From Turnera subulata (taxonomy: Eukaryota; Streptophyta; Magnoliopsida; Malpighiales; Passifloraceae): DNA of 64,000 nt. A program made the position numbers and the translations under genes. The stretch lies in contig JAKUCV010003064.1 of the NCBI GenBank assembly GCA_028386065.3, forward strand, positions 22,195 through 86,194, given 5' to 3'. A model generated the notes under the pieces. That model was given only the letters and a program-made list of their open reading frames with translations. It did not search any database and had not been told where the DNA came from. Shown piece by piece: positions 55,326 through 64,000 of this stretch; the stretch's first letter is position 1; each line of letters opens with the position of its first letter.

Positions 55326-56939
55326 TAGGGGTGAGCAAAAAATCCGAAATTCCAAAATCCGTACCGAATCCGAATAATCCGTCCCGGAAAAATGAAGTCT
55401 GATCCGTTCCGAAACCAAATGGAATGGAACAGAATGGATTTTTTTTGTTTGGCAAGAAATGGCTTGGAAAGGATTTTTAATCCGAAAATCCGTGGGTATC
55501 CGAAAAATCTGTATAAGTTAATTAATATATATTCTATATAATAATAATTGAAGAATACAATTATAATATGCACAAAAAATTATTGGATTAGTAAATTTAG
55601 TAGTAAAAAATTAAAAATAAATTTAAAATTTCATATAAAATGTCATTTTTATAAAAAATAATAAAATATTTATCCTTACATAATTATTTCTCAAGTTATA
55701 AAAAATATTACATTACTTTAATCACTTAAATTATAAGATTTATAAGTTAGAAAAAAAATAGAATGGATATGGAACAAATATTTTTAAGAAAAGGTACATG
55801 TCCCTAAAAAAAAGGATAATTCTATGCGCTATATAAAGTGAAAATTATGAATTGAAAGAAGTGCGTACAAATAAATAAGAATACATAAATTTTAAAATTT
55901 ATATAAAGTATAAAATTATTTTGAGAGAAAATTACAAAATATTTATCCCTACATAATTATTTTTTATTAAAAAATATTTTACTATTAAAATGGGAATGGA
56001 ATTAATATTTTGGAAAAGGTACATATCACAGAAGAAAATTGATTAGTCTATGCATTGTATAAGGTGAAAGTTTTGAATTAAAAATATTCACACAAGTAAA
56101 TAAAAAATAATTATACCTAAATTTTAAATTTATAAAATGTATGAAAATATTTTGAGAGAAAAGTATAAGAAACTTATCCTTACATAATTGCGTTGTTATA
56201 AAAAAAATTATACTAATAGAATGAAAAAAGATTAATATTTAAGAAAAATAGATATATGTCCCGTGAAAATTTTTTTTACTGTATGAGTTGTATAAAGTAA
56301 AGACGCTAGTACAAGTAAAAAAAGAAAAATTTACATAAATTTAAAAATTATTATAAAGTATAATAGTACTTTGAGAAAAAAATTGTAAAATATTTATCCT
56401 ATAGTTACCTTGTTATGAAAAATATTACGTTATGTTAATTTTTAAAATAAAACCTATGAATAAAAAAATAATAAATAAAAAGATGTAACAATAATATAAA
56501 TTTCTAAAAAATCATCTCTGATATATAATAAAGCAAAAGTTTTGCAAAAAGTAAATGGTAAAATTTAATAAAGGTAAAGAAGTGTGCAAATGATTTTTTT
56601 CTCTTTATTTAGAATATGGAAAATAATTTTTTTGAAATAGTTAAAGTGCAAACCGCGATACTTTCATATTAATACATCGGTTTGCACTTTATTTTTAATT
56701 CAGCACCCTTTTGCACTTCAATTCTTTTTTGTAGTTGCAATTAATAAAACATATGACACAAACAATATATCCATGGAGATCCGAAAATCCGTATTATTTG
56801 CTCCGAAAAATATGGTATCTGAAAAGTGTGGAGTCCGAGAATTAAAATGGAAGTGATATCCGAAAAAAAGATTCGAGCTATTTGGATATCTGATCCGAAA
56901 TTGTCATACGGAACGGAGACTGTTTCGTGCTCACCCCTA
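55326..56939. mobile_element. hAT-like non-autonomous element (1614 bp)
   Basis: Perfect inverted ends TAGGGGTGAGCA / TGCTCACCCCTA, flanked by CACACAAC at 55318-55325 and 56940-56947. Sub-terminal repeats of TCCGAAA-type phrases occur near both ends (55.34-55.50 and 56.77-56.90 kb), possibly transposase-binding sites. The interior has four diverged units of about 220-270 bp (TTTATCC(T/C)TACATAATTA) and a hairpin AGTGCAAACCG..CGGTTTGCACT at 56645-56690. No transposase. Confidence 0.9.
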
Positions 56940-56956
56940 CACACAACCCAAAAAAT

Positions 56957-57193
56957 ATGGAAATCATTACCATATTCCTCCTCCCATTTCTAATATTACT
57001 ACCAATTATGATAGGGAAACAATTAGCACAAAAAAAAACGCCAATGGAGCAAGCTAAAAACAAGAAACAAAAACACAACGGCGATACACGAAATACAAAG
57101 GAAGCTCAAGAGCAGCCTGAAAATTACTTCGACAAATTACCAGAGGAAGTAACACTACATATTTTTGCACAAGCAGTCCAAAAATCACAGTAA
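56957..57193 (+). CDS. F-box-like exon, probably Helitron-captured
   Basis: ATG at 56957 opens about 78 residues: MEIITIFLLPFLILLPIMIG (hydrophobic N-terminus, possible signal anchor), a Lys/Gln-rich charged stretch, then YFDKLPEEVTLHIFAQAVQK. The LPEE(V/L)..HIF pattern is the start of an F-box, which in other proteins binds SKP1 in ubiquitin ligases; I see only its first 15-18 residues. TCACAGTAAGCA at 57185-57196 contains a GTAAGC splice donor, so the ORF stop may really lie in an intron and this would be exon 1. Plant F-box proteins of the At1g67623/At2g35280 type start similarly. Later exons are not seen. A hAT-like element sits ten bases upstream of the ATG. Confidence 0.45.
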   Translation: MEIITIFLLPFLILLPIMIGKQLAQKKTPMEQAKNKKQKHNGDTRNTKEAQEQPENYFDKLPEEVTLHIFAQAVQKSQ

Positions 57194-57700
57194 GCATTTG
57201 GAAGCAGAAGACAAAGGTAAAAAAAAAACTCCACTCGCATTTAAAAATATTTCTCAAACCAGAAATAGTGTATAGTAAATATCTGAAATAATTTATTCTT
57301 ACTTTTAACAATAATAATTTATACTTTTTTTAATAATTTATTTCTCCAACAATATTATCTGCCTTGCTATTTTTTTTAAAAAAACCGGACATTATATAAT
57401 ACGCGAAAAATTGGCAAAAAAGGGAAGTTTAAATTAAAATACCAATTTGAAAAAAAAAAAACAACTACAAAGGCAGCGAAACTTGGTATCGAACTAGTAG
57501 TATTAAATGATTGTTTCATTCAAAGTTTGGAGATGATATAGGCCCTCTATCAGATTTCCGGCCGTCCAAAGCATTGTGCCCATTTGACAAAAATTCCAGT
57601 AAACACGGATGGAAATTCTGGTTTTGCCTAGCAAGGATAGTTAGACTCCATATTATTGCGGGGATCCCCAAATAAATTTTCATTACAAATATACTATAAC
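57194..57700. other. AT-rich DNA, junction between the Helitron and an L1 fragment
   Basis: No gene recognised. CTAG at 57495 is followed by T but lacks a GC hairpin upstream, so it was not accepted as the Helitron end. From 57510 the DNA is less AT-rich (GGCCCTCTATCAGATTTCCG) and may already belong to the L1 fragment that follows. Confidence 0.4.
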
Positions 57701-58352
57701 TCATGAATTTTGAAAACTAAGACATTTGGTGACAACTCATCATGCTTAATTAATTGTAAATGCACGGGAAGCATGTCTAGCTGGTTTAACTCGTGGCTTT
57801 GCATACCTGCCAGTTTACCACTCAGTTGGGTTCCACCGCATGGGATGTATGTCAATATAAATGCTGATGTGGCTGTCGGTTTGATTAACAACGGGGCGGC
57901 GACTGGAGGTGGCTAGGAATTCTTTGGGTCAGTGGGTGTGCGGATTCACTCACAAGACGGTTTCTTGATCAGTGATCATGGCGGAGCTGCAAGCAATTGC
58001 TGATGGGCTATTATTGGCAGTCGAAAGTGATTTTCGGTGGGTAATTGTTGAATCGGATAATCAGGGAGCTATACAGGTCCTGAATGGGCAACTTTCATGC
58101 AGGTTGCAGCAACACCCTGTTGTGACTAGCATCCGTCTCCTCCAAGCTACTCTGGATGAAGTGCAGTTCCAATGGTGTTATCATGAGGCGAACCAAGCCG
58201 CTGACTATCTTGCTCGGTTGGCATTAGTGACCAACACAGAGTTCACTATCTTGCAAGATGCTTCGAGAAGCATGCTACGCGTCTTACATGTTGATTTGCA
58301 GTCTATACCCTGTTGTAACTTAGTTTCTTTGGTTGTAACAAAAAAAAAAATT
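57701..58352 (+). pseudogene. L1 3' end: RNase H domain and tail
   Basis: WVPPHGMYVNINADVAV (57820-57880) opens a plant-type RNase H (RVT_3); after a stop and frame change the reading continues AELQAIADGLLLAVES, WVIVESDNQGAIQVLNG, CYHEANQAADYLARLAL. The D, E, D and D catalytic positions are all visible across the two frames. The end TTTCTTTGGTTGTAACA plus an A-run at 58341-58350 is an L1 3' terminus. Reverse transcriptase is absent. Confidence 0.85.
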
Positions 58353-58377
58353 GTAAATGCATTTCTTTGCCTACATA

Positions 58378-58659
58378 CAGGGGCGGATATAGGGGGGAGA
58401 AAGCAGGGCCCAGGCCCCCCCTAAAATCCTGTAATATATGTTTATGGTAATAAAAATTACCAAAAGTGGCTTTGGTTCAGTGGCTATTGTGTTTGGGAGG
58501 TTGTCGTGATATCGTGGGTTCGAGTCCCATCTTAACCCATTTTGGCATTTTTTCCCCTATAAAACTAAATACAGCCACAAAATGTAAATATTTGGCCCTC
58601 CTAAGAAATTATGTTGCTAATTTCGTCCCCCCTAAAAAATTTTTCTAGATCCGCCCCTG
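58378..58659. mobile_element. hAT-like MITE (282 bp) carrying a tRNA-like module
   Basis: Inverted ends CAGGGGCGGATATAG / CTAGATCCGCCCCTG with CCTACATA on both sides (58370-58377; 58660-58667). The inner parts GGCCCCCCCTAAA / GTCCCCCCTAAAA are direct rather than inverted. A tRNA-like segment sits in the middle. No ORF of note. Confidence 0.9.
58464..58540 (+). ncRNA. tRNA-like Pol III promoter module within the MITE
   Basis: A-box-like TGGTTCAGTGG at 58473-58483 and a consensus B box GGTTCGAGTCC at 58517-58527, within a T-arm GTGGGTTCGAGTCCCAT, spacing 33 bases, as in tRNA genes and tRNA-derived SINEs. A full cloverleaf is not evident (acceptor ends do not pair well) and there is no T-run directly after it, so it is not called as a tRNA gene. 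Confidence 0.5.
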
Positions 58660-58667
58660 CCTACATA

Positions 58668-60170
58668 TCCTCATGTAAATATATACCTTTTAATGGGTCA
58701 TGTGGCATCCTACGTGTTATCTTATATGTTTAAAAAGTTAAAAATATTTTTACTTTGGAAGATCCCACCATCCACCCTTCAGTTTCTATTGCATCCTCTC
58801 TGTCGACCCTTACTACTCCTATCCCGACACCGACACCTAAACTTAACCTCATTCACCCCGAGCCCTGTCCCTAACCATGTTCACACTTCTGTAGATGCTT
58901 CTCCTGTCCAGTTTGTTATCAAGAAAACATGAAAGAGGTTGCCCCGGGGTTTAGTTATCTGATACTATTTCTTTTGTGGGTACTCTGACTAGTAAGAGAC
59001 ATCTTGATTTGGTAGCTGTGGAGGTTGTTGAGATGGAATTAGATCCGGTGGAGAAACGATCCAAGGGACCAATGGATTTCTCTTCTGATAGTCATTACTC
59101 GGCGGAGTTAGTGGAGGCTCTGGAACAGCCTTACCCAACGCAATGAGGGCCATTGTGTGGAACTGTCGCCAGCTTGGGACTCCATCGACAGAAAGAACAT
59201 TGTTTGAACTTCTACGGTTTGAGCTTCCCATGTTGGTTTTCCTTCCTGAAACCAAATTGTTCACTTCTGAATTTCGTCGTTTAAATATTAAACTAAGATG
59301 TTCCAATGTTTTGACTGTTGATAGTGATGCTTCGGTGGTGGCCGTCGTGGAGGTTTGGCACTTTTATGGTCTGATAGCCTATATGTTACTCCTCTATCCC
59401 AATCTCCTCATCATAATGATAGTGTATCGAGCCCTGCTGTTTCCTACCTTTGGCATTTTACTGGCTTCTATGGTTGGTCGGAGCAATCTCTCAAACATCA
59501 TAGCTGATCTCTTTTGCGTTCATTGTCTTTAGCCATTCCTCTTCAATGGGTTTTGATGGGTGATTTTAATGAAATTCTAATAATTCGGAGAAAGAGAGGG
59601 GTCGGTTGCACTGTTATCAAGCTGTGGATGCTTTTCGGGATTCCCTTAGAGATTCTTGCTTATGTGATCTCGGATACCTAGGTCACCCCTTCATTTGGAC
59701 GAATGGACAGTCTATTCCTAATGATATTCAAGAAAGACTTGATCGTGGTCTAGCAACGACAACCTGACTGTCCTTATTTCTCCATGCTCGGATAATCCAC
59801 CTTCCCTGTACTCATTCGGATCATTGCCCTATTCTGTTGAGGTTTGACATGCTTATACAAACACATGAACCTAAAGCTCGACCCTTTCGCTTTGAATCTA
59901 TGTGGTTGCAGGATTTTTCTTTTCAGGAAGAAGTTCAGATGGCTTGGGTTCTATCTTCCTTTGTGGATGGGGCTGCCAAATTTATTCCTCAATTATCTTT
60001 ATGTTCTTCTTGGCTTACACATTGGCAACAAGATACTTTTGGTTCTGTTAATAAGTAGCTAAAAATGTGCGCTAAAAGCTTCTCTTTACAGTCCTACCCA
60101 CAAGATGATGCAATCGTTCAAGCCTCTCACGAGCTGCAGAAACAATTTGATGAACTTTGGACCCAACTTT
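58668..60170 (+). pseudogene. L1 5' part: ORF1 end and ORF2 endonuclease
   Basis: A Pro/Thr-rich ORF1 tail (to about 59143; VEVVEMELDPVEKRSKGPMD) ends in CAATGA, where the ORF1 stop TGA overlaps the ORF2 ATG. ORF2 begins MRAIVWNCRQLGTPSTERTL, then LVFLPETKL (catalytic Glu), VLMGDFNEI at 59556-59576, GYLGHPFIWTNGQ, QERLDRGLA and CTHSDHCPILLRFD near 59813. These are the ordered endonuclease motifs. Several frameshifts and stops. The reading continues through PFRFESMWLQDFSFQEEVQM to about 60165, where it meets an antisense copia fragment; no reverse transcriptase remains. Confidence 0.87.
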
Positions 60171-61125
60171 CTAGAGTTGAATTAAGAACTTCTTTATCCA
60201 TAACAATTTTTTGCTTGCTTCCATTGCTAAAATAAAATTCAGCTTCTCTTGTTGACAATGCAACACACTTTTGTAGTCTCGACTGTCATGACACAGCTCT
60301 CCTAGAAAAATTAAGGTATCCTGATGTAGATTTTTTGGAACTAACATCACCAGCCATACTTGCATTAATGTATCTAGCCAGCACTAGTTTGTTTTCTCCA
60401 TGACACAAGCACATTTTGGAGGTTCCTCGAAGATGTCTGAGAATCCATTTAACAACATTTCAATTCTCTTTTCTAGGATTTGAAAGGTTTCGACTTACCA
60501 CACCAACTACGTGAGCAATATCTGGTCGGGTACATACCATGGCATACATCAAGCTTCCAACTGCTGAAGCATATGGAACTCGTTTCATCTCTCTCTTCTC
60601 CTCATCTGTGAAGGGACTCTGCTCTGAACTTATTCTAAAGTAGTTAGCAAGAGGACAACTAACTGCTTTAGCCTTATCCATGTCGAACCTCTAGAGTACT
60701 TTCTCAATGTACTTCTCCTGAGACAACCATATCTTCTTAGTTTATCGGTCTCGAATAATTATCATCCCGAAAATTTGTTTTGTTAGCCCCAAGTTTTTCA
60801 TGGCGAAAAATTTGCTTAGCTGTGCTTTCAAGCTGTTGATTTTGGAAACATTCAGGCCAACAATTAACATATCATCCACATAGAGCAATAGGATGATGAA
60901 ATCATCGTCAGAAGATTTCTGAACGAACAGACAGTGATCTGAAGTAGTCTTCTTGTAGCCCTGTTGCTCCATCACATACTTAAACTTCTATACCACTGTT
61001 TTGAGACTTGTTTTAAGCCATAAATGCTTTTCCTCAATCTGCAGACATAATCCTCTTTTCCTTTCTGTTGGAAACCCTCTAGCTGCTCCAAGTATATCTT
61101 TTTTCCAAGTCACTGTGAAGGTGTG
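60171..61125 (-). pseudogene. pol: Copia (Tork-like) reverse transcriptase end and RNase H
   Basis: Minus strand, right to left: a frame-shifted GFPTERKRGLCLQIEEKHLW near 61070, MEQQGYKKTTSDHCLFVQ, FIILLLYVDDMLIVG (catalytic YVDD intact, near 60880), LKAQLSKFFAMKNLGLTKQI, then MDKAKAVSCPLANYFRISSE, KRVPYASAVGSLMYAMVCTR, PDIAHVVGVVSR (60460-60681), and the RNase H end SRDYKSVLHCQQ.. KLLWIKKFL. Order and motifs fit the Tork/Tnt1 type. No LTR, gag or integrase attached; both ends are abrupt. Confidence 0.87.
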
Positions 61126-62400
61126 AAAATCCCAAATTTGACCCACTAATAATCTATTAATTGGAATTATAGATGTATTTTTGTCTGTGGATTAATGAGA
61201 AGATTTAATCCTAGGCTGAAATGTGTTTTTGATTTAATGTAATAGAATTTTAATATTTTGTTATTTTTGAATTCTTAATATAATTTGCTTGGGATTATTG
61301 AGATGATTTAATTCTGAGTTTAAATATATTTAAGGTCTGATTTTAATAAAATAGGAATATTTTGCTGATTTAGGCTTTTTATTTATTTTGGACCTTTTTG
61401 AGATATTTTTAGGTTTAAAATAAGTTAAGAGTTTGGACCAATAGAATATGAACCCTCCAGCAATGTTAGCCCATAAAAAACATAGAGTTTAACAGGCCTT
61501 TAATCCTAATTTTTGTGGAAATTTGGATTAAAAATATTCCTTCTTTGTCTTTGATATTTTATGGTAATTAGAGTGGAGTAGAGAGAAAGTAAAGAAAATA
61601 GGAAAAAGGGTGAAGGTAGGCTACAAGTTAGGGTGGTTTTTTGGGAGAAAACAGGCAAAAACTGATCAGGAAGGGCCCGAGAATCAAGTAGAATCGAATT
61701 AAAGAGGATCGGGCCGAAAAAGGGAAGAACAAAAGTAGAAACAAGCACCGGCGGCCATCGACGGCTTTGCAACATGACCGCCAAGCCCTGGCAGTCGTTG
61801 CGAGAGGACCGCCGGGGTTGGGAGGAGACGACTCCCAGTTTCTGCAGTTTTCTTCTTTTTTCATGTTTTCTTGATTCTAGGTATCTACCGTTGAATCTAG
61901 GGTTCCAATCTCGACCCTTGAAAGAATTCTCTCTTTCTACGCTTAGAAACCCTAGTAAGGGCTGAGATTCTGGAGAAATCTCGTGGAGAAGAGTAGCAAC
62001 AAGGTAGCAGTGAGAGGAGAGCAAGACAAGGACAAGAAGGAGGCGGATAAAGGCAAATTGTTGGAGAAAAGAGGTGATTCCAGAGAGGAAGGTTCCAGTG
62101 GGAGCAGTTTTAGAAGAATCATGATATCTGAAGTTGTAGACGTCGGATTGCTGCGTTCTTGGTGTTTGTGAAAAGCTAAGAGCGAGACTACAAGTTTTCT
62201 GTTGACTTTAGACGTTGATCCGGCCTCCTTCCACATCGAATTACTACTTGAAGTCGGGCCAAGATTCTGTTGAGAAGTGGTAAGCGCATAGGAGCAAGAG
62301 GAGGGCTTCAAAAGGTAATCTTATCCAATTTTTCTTGCTGAATGATTACTGTGACGTGTTGTTTGTTGACCAAAAATTAGGATTAATCACCTCCTAGTAC
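61126..62400 (+). repeat. Gypsy LTR-like fragment, plus orientation
   Basis: Starts near TGTGAAAATCCCAAATTTGA (61131), AT-rich part, then purine-rich part (61.56-61.75 kb), a GC-rich CACCGGCGGCCATCGACGG zone, GAGGAGACGACTCCC, and AAAAGGTAATCTTATCC near 62310. This mirrors the module order of the long gypsy LTRs read from their start. The 172-aa minus-strand frame over it has no motif. Right boundary set by the following LTR. Confidence 0.4.
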
Positions 62401-62416
62401 TAAACTGTGATTAACC

Positions 62417-63721
62417 ATGTTGATTATCTGGTTTTGATGACTAACAAATTACAAGTCTGTTATGTAGCTTTGCTTGTGTTGATTTTCGCTTACAGGAAAA
62501 ACTATGGTTTCTACGGATACCATATCTTGGACACACGACATATGGTTTTTATCGATACCATATCTGCGAAGCTGTCATTATCAACTTTTTGAGCAAGTTG
62601 CGTGTGCTCCTGCAAGCATTTGAATCCCACTTCCAACGTTCAGAATTGGTGAACAAGTAAGAGAAAAGGTTCAAAAATATGCAACAAATATTCTCTCTCA
62701 TCTACCATAAAGATGGTCCTCTTGGTGGTCCAAACTTGCCGAAAATAGAAACACTTTGCAACCAAGGGGATGCAACTTGCTAACTGGTCCTCACACATAT
62801 TTCTAACGCTCAAGATCAAAGAGCAAGTAAGAGAGATGTTCCAAGAGATGTTATCTCTTAAAGATGGTGGACCAAACTTTCCAGAAATAGCAATACTTTA
62901 TGACCAAGGAGTTGACATAAATAAGTGGCCCCAACTTGGAGTAATTGTGAACTCAAGTCAACTTAGAGATTCAAGGAGTCGTTAAGGAACTGTTGGAAGA
63001 CTTTCCCCCAAGATTCAAAAGTATATAAGTGGACTCACAACACCTCTGAAAGTTGTTTCAGCCACTTTGAAATGTTCTATGCTTTGAAGATATGGTTTTT
63101 GCTGGAAACAAACCTCTGAAAGATTCTATATTTTGAATTGAGCTTACCTTATCAGAATCTTCTGTGCTAAACCCTTTCTAAATACCTCTTGAGTGAGTCA
63201 CTCCTGGGGTTATCTTTTTGAGGTGATTATGAGCAAGACTTGGATTAGTTTTGCTAGGAACTCAAAGCTAGGATTAGCTTTTGAGGGTAGGTTTGAAGTT
63301 TGAGCCTTGGAAAAAGCTTTGGTATAGGTTAGAAAGTGAGTCTTAGAAAAACTCCTGTAAAGGTTAGAGCTGAGCTTGTGAAAAGCTTGAGTGTAGGTTA
63401 GAGCTGATCCTGTGAAAAGCTTAGGTTTAGAGCTGAACCTGCAAAAGCTTGTAAAGGTTAAGGTTGAACCCGTAAAAGCCTAAATATAGTTAGTGTTTGA
63501 AATCCTAAAGGAAGGAACCTTTAGGTAGTGGAGTACCAGGTGAGGGGGAACCACTCTAAATCTCTTGTGTCAGCTCTTCTTCCCTATCTTATTCTCATGC
63601 TCGTTTCAAGTCACACACTCACTCTCCCAGAATCTGGTTTCACAAAAACCAGATCTTTCTAAACTCAAAAAATATTTCTATGCATAATTCACCCCCCCTC
63701 TTAGGCACTTTTGGGCCTCCA
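62417..63721 (+). repeat. SIRE-like copia LTR
   Basis: Starts near TGTTGATTATCTGGTTTTGA and ends AATTCACCCCCCCTCTTAGG..GGGCCTCCA, the same kind of end as the SIRE-like LTR at 32979. Contains GAGTGAGTCACTC at 63192 and a chain of AAAAGCTT/GGTTAGAGCTGA repeats of about 30-40 bp at 63.30-63.48 kb. The start is approximate. Confidence 0.6.
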
Positions 63722-63723
63722 AT

Positions 63724-63736
63724 TGGTAGCTAAGCT
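63724..63736 (+). other. Primer-binding-site-like sequence
   Basis: TGGTAGCTAAGCT, two bases after the LTR end; a weakened initiator-Met site comparable to 32964. Confidence 0.5.
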
Positions 63737-63778
63737 GCGTCCTCAGTGCAAAGGAGTAACATCCAAAGGCAAAGATCA

Positions 63779-64000
63779 TGGCTTACGAGGGTACAAGCAT
63801 CAACAAGGCATCCCACTTTAATGGTGCCAAATTTGTCTTTTCAAAGGTCAAGATGAAGAAACATTCGAGTGGAAGAAATCCCAAGGGTGTAATGTTTGAT
63901 GAATCCAAGAAGGATTCTTTGGTGTGTTTTGGATGCAACTGATTAGGGCATATCATATCTGATTGCCCATACCAAAAGAAAGGGAGATATCGTTCCTCAA
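63779..64000 (+). pseudogene. gag: SIRE-like copia Gag start, broken, cut by window end
   Basis: MAYEGTSINKASHFNGAKFV then FSKVKMKKHSSG and NPKGVMFDESKKDSLVCFGC. The zinc knuckle reads CFGCN-stop-LGHIISDC: CX2CX4HX4C with a TGA at 63941, consistent with a CGA-to-TGA change. Between the N-terminus and the knuckle most of the usual Gag is missing, so there is an internal deletion. Continues beyond the window. Confidence 0.65.

Larger units (their letters stand above)
21564..57200 (+). mobile_element. Old Helitron, opened by nested insertions (3' end not found)
   Basis: The 5' end candidate TCTATTATAATATATAAAAAT at 21564, after an A, closely resembles the TCTATACTATATATAAAAG end of the Helitron at 15721. 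A Helitron helicase C-terminus on the same strand lies at 54.1-54.9 kb and an F-box-like exon follows. Between them, one tandem-repeat array is continuous once the copia (24154-39847), gypsy (41274-52698) and L1-like (52748-53395) insertions are removed; their flanks carry target copies that restore it. Net Helitron content is roughly 6.7 kb after also removing the hAT-like element. Rep and most of the helicase are gone. The 3' hairpin/CTRR end was not identified, so the right boundary is approximate. Confidence 0.6.

Noticed and set aside
57495..57498. CTAG followed by T as the 3' end of the large Helitron
   Set aside because: No GC-rich hairpin lies 8-15 bases upstream, unlike the clear case at 13954.
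58464..58540. Functional tRNA gene
   Set aside because: A and B boxes are present but the acceptor stem does not pair and no terminator T-run follows directly; it lies inside a transposon.
61506..62024. 172-aa minus-strand ORF
   Set aside because: Covers an LTR-like purine-rich and GC-rich zone; no motif and no gene signals.

Overview
This window looks like repeat-dense nuclear DNA of a flowering plant, probably a eudicot. It holds Ty3/gypsy elements with 3 kb LTRs, two kinds of Ty1/copia element, L1-type LINEs, hAT-like elements and Helitrons. It has no ribosomal or ordinary tRNA genes. Almost every recognisable coding region is a broken transposable-element gene. The only candidate host genes are a small His/Pro-rich gene on the minus strand (about 20.19-20.91 kb), a truncated first exon (13.15-13.34 kb) and an F-box-like exon at 56.96 kb that appears to have been carried by a Helitron.

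Layout. 0-5.2 kb: an L1 endonuclease fragment, then a minus-strand Ty3/gypsy remnant with gag, primer-binding site and one LTR but no pol. 5.2-6.6 kb: pieces of two other gypsy elements. 6.33-13.15 kb: two head-to-tail copies of a composite block (gypsy LTR end + L1 reverse-transcriptase fragment + copia LTR). Copy A holds an insert that may be of mitochondrial origin; copy B holds AT-rich satellite-like DNA. 13.95-15.72 kb: a non-autonomous Helitron with both ends intact. 15.86-16.34 kb: a foldback element. 16.4-20.0 kb: gypsy LTR pieces and a 3' L1 fragment. 20.2-20.9 kb: the small gene. 21.09-21.39 kb: a hAT-like MITE.

21.56 to about 57.2 kb is best read as one old Helitron opened up by nested insertions. 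Its 5' end is at 21,564, its helicase C-terminal part is at 54.1-54.9 kb, and its interior carries a roughly 325-bp tandem repeat. A copia element with 182-bp LTRs (24,154-39,847; target duplication AATAC) sits inside it and is itself split by a SIRE-like copia element (25.2-34.8 kb). A nearly complete gypsy element (41,274-52,698; target duplication AAAAT), a 648-bp L1-like retroposon and a 1.6-kb hAT-like element also interrupt it. Removing these insertions rejoins the tandem array and places the F-box exon shortly after the helicase.

57.5-64 kb: an L1 3' end with RNase H, a 282-bp hAT-like MITE containing a tRNA-like Pol III promoter, an L1 5' part (ORF1 end plus endonuclease), an antisense Tork-like copia RT/RNase H piece, a gypsy LTR piece, and a SIRE-like LTR with the start of a broken gag that runs off the window.

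No element here is predicted to be autonomously active. Family calls come from motifs read by eye; no database search was run. The main value of the window is its clear nesting order and several unusual composite structures.
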